In this document: piece after piece, positions 7,174 to 10,585 of the stretch
Position numbering within the stretch: position 1 is the stretch's first letter
Layout of the letters: every line of letters begins with the position of its first letter
NCBI GenBank assembly: GCA_000151295.1
Contig: GG745369.1
Span: 236,624 to 247,208, forward strand
DNA: 10,585 bases
Direction of reading: 5' to 3'
Source of the DNA: Allomyces macrogynus ATCC 38327
Taxonomy: Eukaryota; Blastocladiomycota; Blastocladiomycetes; Blastocladiales; Blastocladiaceae
Notes under the pieces: generated by a model
The model's input: the letters and a program-made list of their open reading frames with translations, nothing else
What the model was told of the DNA's origin: nothing
The model's database searches: none
Made by a program: the position numbers and the translations under genes

Positions 7174-8886
7174 ATGGCGCCCCCACCCGTCCCCTCAACC
7201 GATGCCTCGGATTTTTCGGCGTCCCAGGCCGCGACGCTCGTCAACGACCCGAACCAGGTCCCAACGACTCCACCAGCGCGCGATTTGTCGGAACGCGGCC
7301 AGGCAGCACTCGCGCGCAAGCACTCCGCACGGCTCGACCGCGCTCTGCGTGCCGAAGCCGCGGAGCGCGCGCAGTACTGCAAGCTTCTGCTGCTCGGCAC
7401 AGCAGAGAGCGGCAAGAGCACGGTTCTGTGCGTAGTATTTGGCCAATTCGGTCTTGATCGCGGCGTGGAGGGTAACCATTGCGTGGTGGTTCGAAACAGG
7501 AAGCAAATGAAGCTGATCCACACGGGTAACCTGCTTGACGTGGCCCCAGACGGCGCCGCATTGCCGAGTGCGACTAACTCAGTGGCAATGTTGCCGTCCA
7601 CAACGTCGACGGGCGGGGGAGTCGGTGAGTCGGGCCATATGGGCCAGGCGGATTGGGTAATCGTGATTCGCAAGAACCTGCTGGACTCGCTCGCGCTGCT
7701 CGTGCAGTACCAGTCCGAGCACACGGCAGCGAAGCCGTGGGCGACTCCCGACGGCGAGGTGCGTTGCTTGCCGTCGTTGCAGTTCTTACACTTCCACGCA
7801 CGTTGACGCTCCCAGCCCGACACAGACTGCTGCTGCGACGTTACGATCCATGATCTCTAAACTGCAAGCCAATCCGTCACTCTTCTCCGTGTCCGCCGAC
7901 GAGCGCGTGCGATTTGTGGCCGCGGTCCAGGCACTGGCCGCGGACGCGACGCTTCGAGATTTGATTCGGATTGGCGGCCAGTTCCAGCTGCTCGACTCGG
8001 CCGACGCGTACGTTGTGCCCGCCATTTTGCGACCCGCGGTGGCGGCGCAAGCTGATGGCGCGGATCACCAGATTCATTCAAGACGCAGCAACCATTTTGG
8101 ACCCGATGTACTCGCCGTCCAATGACCACATTTTGCTCGCGCGACAGCCTACGGCCAACATCACCGAGACCAAGATCGTGACGGTATGGCGGATCCCCAC
8201 CTTGCTCACGTTCCCTGCCGCGAACTCACCCCCTCTCCTCCACATCCAACAGGAGCAAGGGTACAAATACCTCGTCTACGACGTGAACGGCTCGCGACGC
8301 GCGCGGCACACGTGGGTGCAATTCTTCGACGACGTCCTGTGCATTCTCTACGTCGCGCCCATCTCCTCCTACGACCAGCCGCTCCCGCCCAGTGACATGC
8401 TCCCGCGCACCGCTGGATTCGACGACACCGCCAACCTCCACCGTCCGACGGGCCCGATGTCGCGGCTGCTCGACTCGCTGCTCGTGTTTGAGCAGATCAT
8501 GCGGCACCCGTTGTTGAAAACCACGGCCGCGATCGTGTTCCTCAACAAGATTGACGTGCTGCGCGCCAAATTGGCCGACCCAGATGCGGCGCGCGTCGCC
8601 GATTATTTCCCGGATTACCATGGGCCGCAAGAGTTTGACCCGGTGTGCCACTACGTCTCGAACCGGTTCGCCGGCCCGGTGCGCGGGCAGACGGCGCGGA
8701 AGCTGTACATCCACTTGACGTGGGCGACGCAGACGCAGCAGATTCAGGTCGTGCTGAATACGGTGAACAAGATCTTGATCAAGCTCAATTTGGCCAAGGT
8801 GCGTTTCGGGTGCGGTTTGCGTGCGTCTTGACGAGATGTTGGCGTTGACAGTTGCCGTTGTCCGTTGGTAGGTGAACCTGGTGTGA
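7174..8886 (+). CDS. Atypical heterotrimeric G-protein alpha subunit, 6 exons, switch II Gln replaced by Ser
   Basis: Exons are 7174-7427, 7500-7758, 7826-8007, 8072-8183, 8253-8798 and 8872-8886, giving 455 aa against about 350-360 for typical family members. G-alpha subunits bind GTP when receptors activate them and switch off by hydrolysis. Motifs: P-loop GTAESGKST (75-83) followed after splicing by L-KQMKLIH; switch I ARQPT with Arg256 and Thr259; switch II DVNGSRRARHTW (279-290) in place of DVGGQRSERKKW; NKID (367-370); TWAT (425-428) for TCAT; C-terminus NLAKVNLV. The catalytic Gln is Ser283 and the preceding Gly is Asn281, so hydrolysis should be weak or lost. Removing intron 8008-8071 corrects a frame change and gives a gapless fit to the family up to switch I. 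The N-terminus (MAPPPVPSTD) has neither Gly2 nor Cys, so no myristoylation or palmitoylation site. Extra length lies in a 40-residue N-terminal extension and a Ser/Thr/Gly-rich insert at about 93-125. ATG 7174 has a good context. Confidence 0.93.
7428..7499 (+). other. G-alpha intron 1, length divisible by three and open
   Basis: Donor GTGCGT, acceptor AACAG, 72 nt, splitting Leu85. The intron has no in-frame stop. Removal joins the P-loop to KQMKLIH, as in all G-alpha proteins; retention would insert 24 residues just after the P-loop helix begins and should destroy nucleotide binding. Confidence 0.85.
8184..8252 (+). other. G-alpha intron 4, length divisible by three and open
   Basis: Donor GTATGG, pyrimidine-rich tract and acceptor CAACAG, 69 nt, phase 0, with CTCAC about 24 nt before the acceptor. 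It lies between switch I and the strand leading to switch II. It has no in-frame stop, so retention would add 23 residues between the two switches. Family spacing favours removal, leaving about one extra residue compared with typical members. Confidence 0.75.
8799..8871 (+). other. G-alpha intron 5, before a 15-nt terminal exon
   Basis: Donor GTGCGT, the same as in G-alpha introns 1 and 2, a TTGAC branch-like motif at 8845-8849, and acceptor GGTAG, 73 nt. The exon after it, 8872-8886, encodes only VNLV and a stop. The spliced tail NLAKVNLV has exactly the length of canonical tails such as NLKEYNLV of Gq. Reading through instead would end in VRFGCGLRAS at 8831; using the earlier AG at 8851 would give LPLSVGR. 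Both are worse fits. Confidence 0.7.
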
Positions 8887-8915
8887 TGGGTGGGCCTTGG
8901 GAACTGGGACGCACC

Positions 8916-8943
8916 CCCACCCGCACGCATGACGGCGGGTGGG
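8916..8943 (+). repeat. GC-rich hairpin in the G-alpha 3' flank
   Basis: CCCACCCGC at 8916-8924 pairs perfectly with GCGGGTGGG at 8935-8943 around a 10-nt loop; CGCA and TGCG just outside can extend it past a small bulge. It begins 30 nt after the stop codon, so it is probably in the 3' UTR. A role in mRNA stability is possible but unproven. Confidence 0.5.
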
Positions 8944-9544
8944 ATGCGCGCGCGGTGCACTGGACTTGGCCGTGAATTTTCTTTTTAGCAAATGCATTTG
9001 TATGATGATGTGCTGCGTCTGACAGACAGCGCCTCGGCAACTGCAACGCCGCGCATTCATGGCTCAAGTACCACGTCAATGTGGACTGGTTCGAAATTTC
9101 CCGGGTATGATTTAAGTCACGTTCCCGCTGATGCGTCTGGTACGTTCATTTCTTGGCAAGTTTGGTGCACCAGTCAGTGCGCAGGTTGGGCTCATGCTGC
9201 CGCTGACAAGACGGCGCATGCCGAGTCGGGCCAGTATTGCGCGTTCTCGCGCTACTTTATCGGCACCCATTGCGCTCTTGCCGCTGCAAAAAAAAAAACG
9301 CTTGTGGCCGATTCGCTGACGGATACAACGGCCAACGTCACTTGGTGCTGGCGCAACGGCTCTTGCATGGTGGGTCCGTGAATGCACAGTGCTGGCAGAG
9401 AAGCATCAGCTTCGAGTGCGTGCGTCGTTGAGGACGCGCTGATGTGCGCTGATGCTCCGTTCATTGTCTCGTTCACATTATTTCACACTCAAAAATGCTG
9501 ACTTCGCTGTTCATGCATGTCTTGACCTGCCTCCTTTCCCCTCC

Positions 9545-9578
9545 CACTCCACTCTTCCGCATTAACCCGCCAAACACG
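9545..9578. repeat. 34-nt duplicated segment, copy A
   Basis: Matches copy B at 10000-10033 at 32 of 34 positions in the same orientation. Weaker similarity, including a shared CTTGACC and pyrimidine run, extends about 25 nt further left. On the minus strand it would encode FGGLMRKSG, nearly the peptide encoded by copy B inside the right-edge gene (FGGLMRESG). It is therefore probably a fragment left by a local duplication of that gene's 3' end, or both are copies of a dispersed repeat. Confidence 0.65.
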
Positions 9579-9694
9579 AGGGTGTGTGGGGAGCGAGGGC
9601 AAGCCAGACGCAGAGACAAAAGAAAAACAATCACAACAAATCTGACGCGGCGATAGTGATCTCCTGTCCCCAATACCCAGAGCGCGAGTTCAAT

Positions 9695-9719
9695 TAGCGC
9701 CGGCAGGTTTCGATCCTGC
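9695..9719 (-). pseudogene. Initiator-tRNA-like T-arm and acceptor fragment
   Basis: On the minus strand this reads GCAGG-ATCGAAA-CCTGC, a perfect T-arm whose AUCGAAA loop is typical of eukaryotic initiator tRNA-Met, followed by an acceptor strand CGGCGCT and A, as in yeast-type initiators. The expected 5' partner AGCGCCG and a CAU anticodon loop are not found in the next 90 nt upstream, and no T-run follows. Only the 3' third of a tRNA is recognisable, so this is a relic or a chance polymerase III B-box. Confidence 0.4.
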
Positions 9720-9903
9720 GACCTATTTACCAGGCTGTGAACTCTGCCTGCACGTTTCCCCTTCCATGCTGGTAGGTATAAATCTAACCGGGAGCATTAG
9801 CGCATGATGCGCGCAATGCACGATTGCACTCACGCGTACACCAAAAATCAAGTCGCTGTATCAAATCGCTCCCTGTCTACAGACTCTTCTCCACCAACAA
9901 AAT
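9720..9903. other. Short non-coding stretch beyond the right-edge gene
   Basis: No gene is seen. A TATAAAT occurs on the plus strand at 9777-9783, without a gene to serve. The part next to 9904 should be the 3' UTR of the minus-strand gene. Confidence 0.3.
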
Positions 9904-10585
9904 CTACATCGGCGTCGCCGTCGGCCCAACAAAACTCCCTCGCACACTCGCCGCCGCCGTGACGCGACACTTGACCAACACCTTCCCCCTCTCTCCTACC
10001 ACTCCACTCTCCCGCATCAACCCGCCAAACACGGGCGCCGCGACGACCATCCCACTCCCTACAGCTGCCTCCGTCCGTGCGCCATCATCCGCCCGGACAC
10101 TATGCACCTTCCGATCCACTGACTCGCCAGGCACCGCCTCAAACACCTTCGTCCGTGCGGCTCCACCCAGGACCACGACGCGCGTCATATCCTTCAACAG
10201 AGCCGCGCGCGTCCGGCGCGCCCGCGCGTCACCCGCGGTGACTCCCGACGGAAGGGCGGCCGCGAGTTGCGCGTGCACCGCGTCCATCCCCTCATCGACA
10301 CGGTCCTGTGCGGCGACGAGCGCGGCCGAGATGCCGCGCAGGGCGGAGGCGCGCGCGCGCCGCGCGTCGATGACGCGGGAGACTTCGATCAAGCGCGCGA
10401 TCGCGTTCAGGTCGGACGTGGGCGGTGCCGCGGGGGCGAGCGTCAGGTCGACGAGACGCACGGCGAGCGCGTAGACGCGCCGGAATGTCTGGATCGCGTC
10501 GAGTTCGGGGGTGGTCGGGGAGGGTGACGGCGGGGCCGGCGCGGGAATGGCGCGGTGCGCGATGGTGGTGGTGGTGGGCGGAGCA
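9904..10585 (-). CDS. C-terminal part of an unidentified helical protein (enters from right edge)
   Basis: On the minus strand one frame is open from the window edge to a TAG at 9904-9906, giving 226 residues. It starts with a Pro/Thr-rich linker (APPTTTTIAHR, then APAPPSPSPTT) and continues into an Ala/Arg/Leu-rich segment starting ELDAIQTFRRVYALAVRLVD that looks helical or coiled-coil for about 85 residues. Codons there end in G or C almost throughout, which supports this strand over the overlapping plus-strand frame. After about 10230 the third-position bias weakens and the composition turns to Gly/Val, so the true C-terminus may differ: a GGGTGACG donor near 10238 could splice the end away. 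I recognise no family. Copy B of the 34-nt duplication lies inside this frame. Confidence 0.5.
   Translation of the reverse strand, partial: APPTTTTIAHRAIPAPAPPSPSPTTPELDAIQTFRRVYALAVRLVDLTLAPAAPPTSDLNAIARLIEVSRVIDARRARASALRGISAALVAAQDRVDEGMDAVHAQLAAALPSGVTAGDARARRTRAALLKDMTRVVVLGGAARTKVFEAVPGESVDRKVHSVRADDGARTEAAVGSGMVVAAPVFGGLMRESGVVGERGKVLVKCRVTAAASVRGSFVGPTATPM
10000..10033. repeat. 34-nt duplicated segment, copy B
   Basis: Partner of copy A at 9545-9578, 455 nt away in direct orientation with two mismatches (both C here, T in copy A). It falls in the weakly biased 3' part of the right-edge open frame. Confidence 0.65.

Larger units (their letters stand above)
8887..9694. other. Region downstream of G-alpha, no gene seen
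   Basis: About 800 nt without a supported gene. It holds the GC-rich hairpin at 8916-8943, a 12-bp palindrome CAAATGCATTTG at 8989-9000, an A11 run at 9288-9298 and one copy of a duplicated segment at 9545-9578. A 129-codon frame at 8992-9381 has no recognisable signature and codon use unlike the genes here. Both G-alpha and the right-edge gene should end their transcripts in or near this region, as they converge on it. Confidence 0.4.

Noticed and set aside
7010..7435. 141-codon frame overlapping the G-alpha start
   Set aside because: No recognisable protein; it overlaps the P-loop exon in another frame. Kept only as a possible upstream-ORF remark.
8008..8071. Apparent frameshift in the G-alpha gene
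   Set aside because: A 64-nt GTACGT...CCAG intron explains the frame change exactly and yields a gapless fit to the family between the QLLDSA stretch and switch I.
8799..8875. Alternative G-alpha ends: read-through to 8831 or acceptor at 8851
   Set aside because: Tails VRFGCGLRAS and LPLSVGR are longer than the family norm; the acceptor at 8871 gives NLAKVNLV with a branch motif at a normal distance.
9060..9098. GGTTCGAAATT with a TGGCTCAAGTA upstream, tRNA-box-like
   Set aside because: The two boxes are only 28 nt apart, and neither a T-stem nor an acceptor stem can be formed.
9288..9298. A11 run as a possible retroposon tail
   Set aside because: No target-site duplication or recognisable source sequence upstream; a simple homopolymer is sufficient.
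8992..9381. 129-codon plus-strand frame preceded by TTTTCTTTTTAG
   Set aside because: It could look like another G-alpha terminal exon, but its sequence does not resemble any G-alpha tail and its codon use is unlike the genes here.
9824..10474. 216-codon plus-strand frame
   Set aside because: Thr/Ser/Arg-rich low-complexity reading; the minus-strand frame over the same DNA has better codon bias and helical character.
1..10585. CRISPR arrays, insertion sequences, phage or viral genes, bacterial-type operons
   Set aside because: None seen: no regular spacer repeats, no transposase, integrase or polymerase motifs, and all sure genes carry spliceosomal introns.

Overview
This window is nuclear DNA from a GC-rich eukaryote with compact, intron-containing genes, most likely a fungus. 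The introns I can place are 64-98 nt long. They use GT-AG ends, with donors mostly GTACG or GTGCG, and many carry a CTGAC, TTGAC or CTAAC branch-like motif about 20-30 nt before the acceptor. Third codon positions are mostly G or C. I cannot place the organism below kingdom level; an early-diverging fungus or a basidiomycete would both fit.

Layout from left to right. (1) 1-158, minus: the Pro/Ser/Ala-rich N-terminus of an unidentified protein that runs off the left edge. (2) 586-1405, plus: a three-exon Maf-family nucleotide pyrophosphatase of 213 aa. (3) 1406-2264: a gene-free stretch whose last 630 nt contain no plus-strand ATG, read here as promoter plus long 5' leader. (4) 2265-6188, plus: a six-exon P4-ATPase lipid flippase of the Drs2/ATP8A type, 1177 aa, with all catalytic motifs intact. 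(5) 6189-7173: a T-rich 3' region, then two head-to-head degenerate tRNA-like sequences (Val-like on minus, Glu-like on plus), then the leader of the next gene. (6) 7174-8886, plus: a six-exon heterotrimeric G-protein alpha subunit of 455 aa. It keeps the P-loop, switch I, NKxD and a receptor-coupling tail of normal length. It has lost the catalytic glutamine of switch II (DVGGQ reads DVNGS) and has no N-terminal lipidation site. (7) 8887-9903: non-coding, with a GC-rich hairpin, a palindrome, an A11 run, a fragment resembling an initiator tRNA 3' end, and one copy of a short duplicated segment. (8) 9904-10585, minus: the C-terminal part of an unidentified helical protein, entering from the right edge.

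The genes are separate eukaryotic transcription units, not an operon, and I see no shared pathway: nucleotide-pool cleaning, membrane lipid asymmetry and G-protein signalling. The most notable item is the atypical G-alpha: its sequence predicts poor or absent GTP hydrolysis while its receptor-facing tail looks normal. The tRNA-like pair at 6724-6854 is second.
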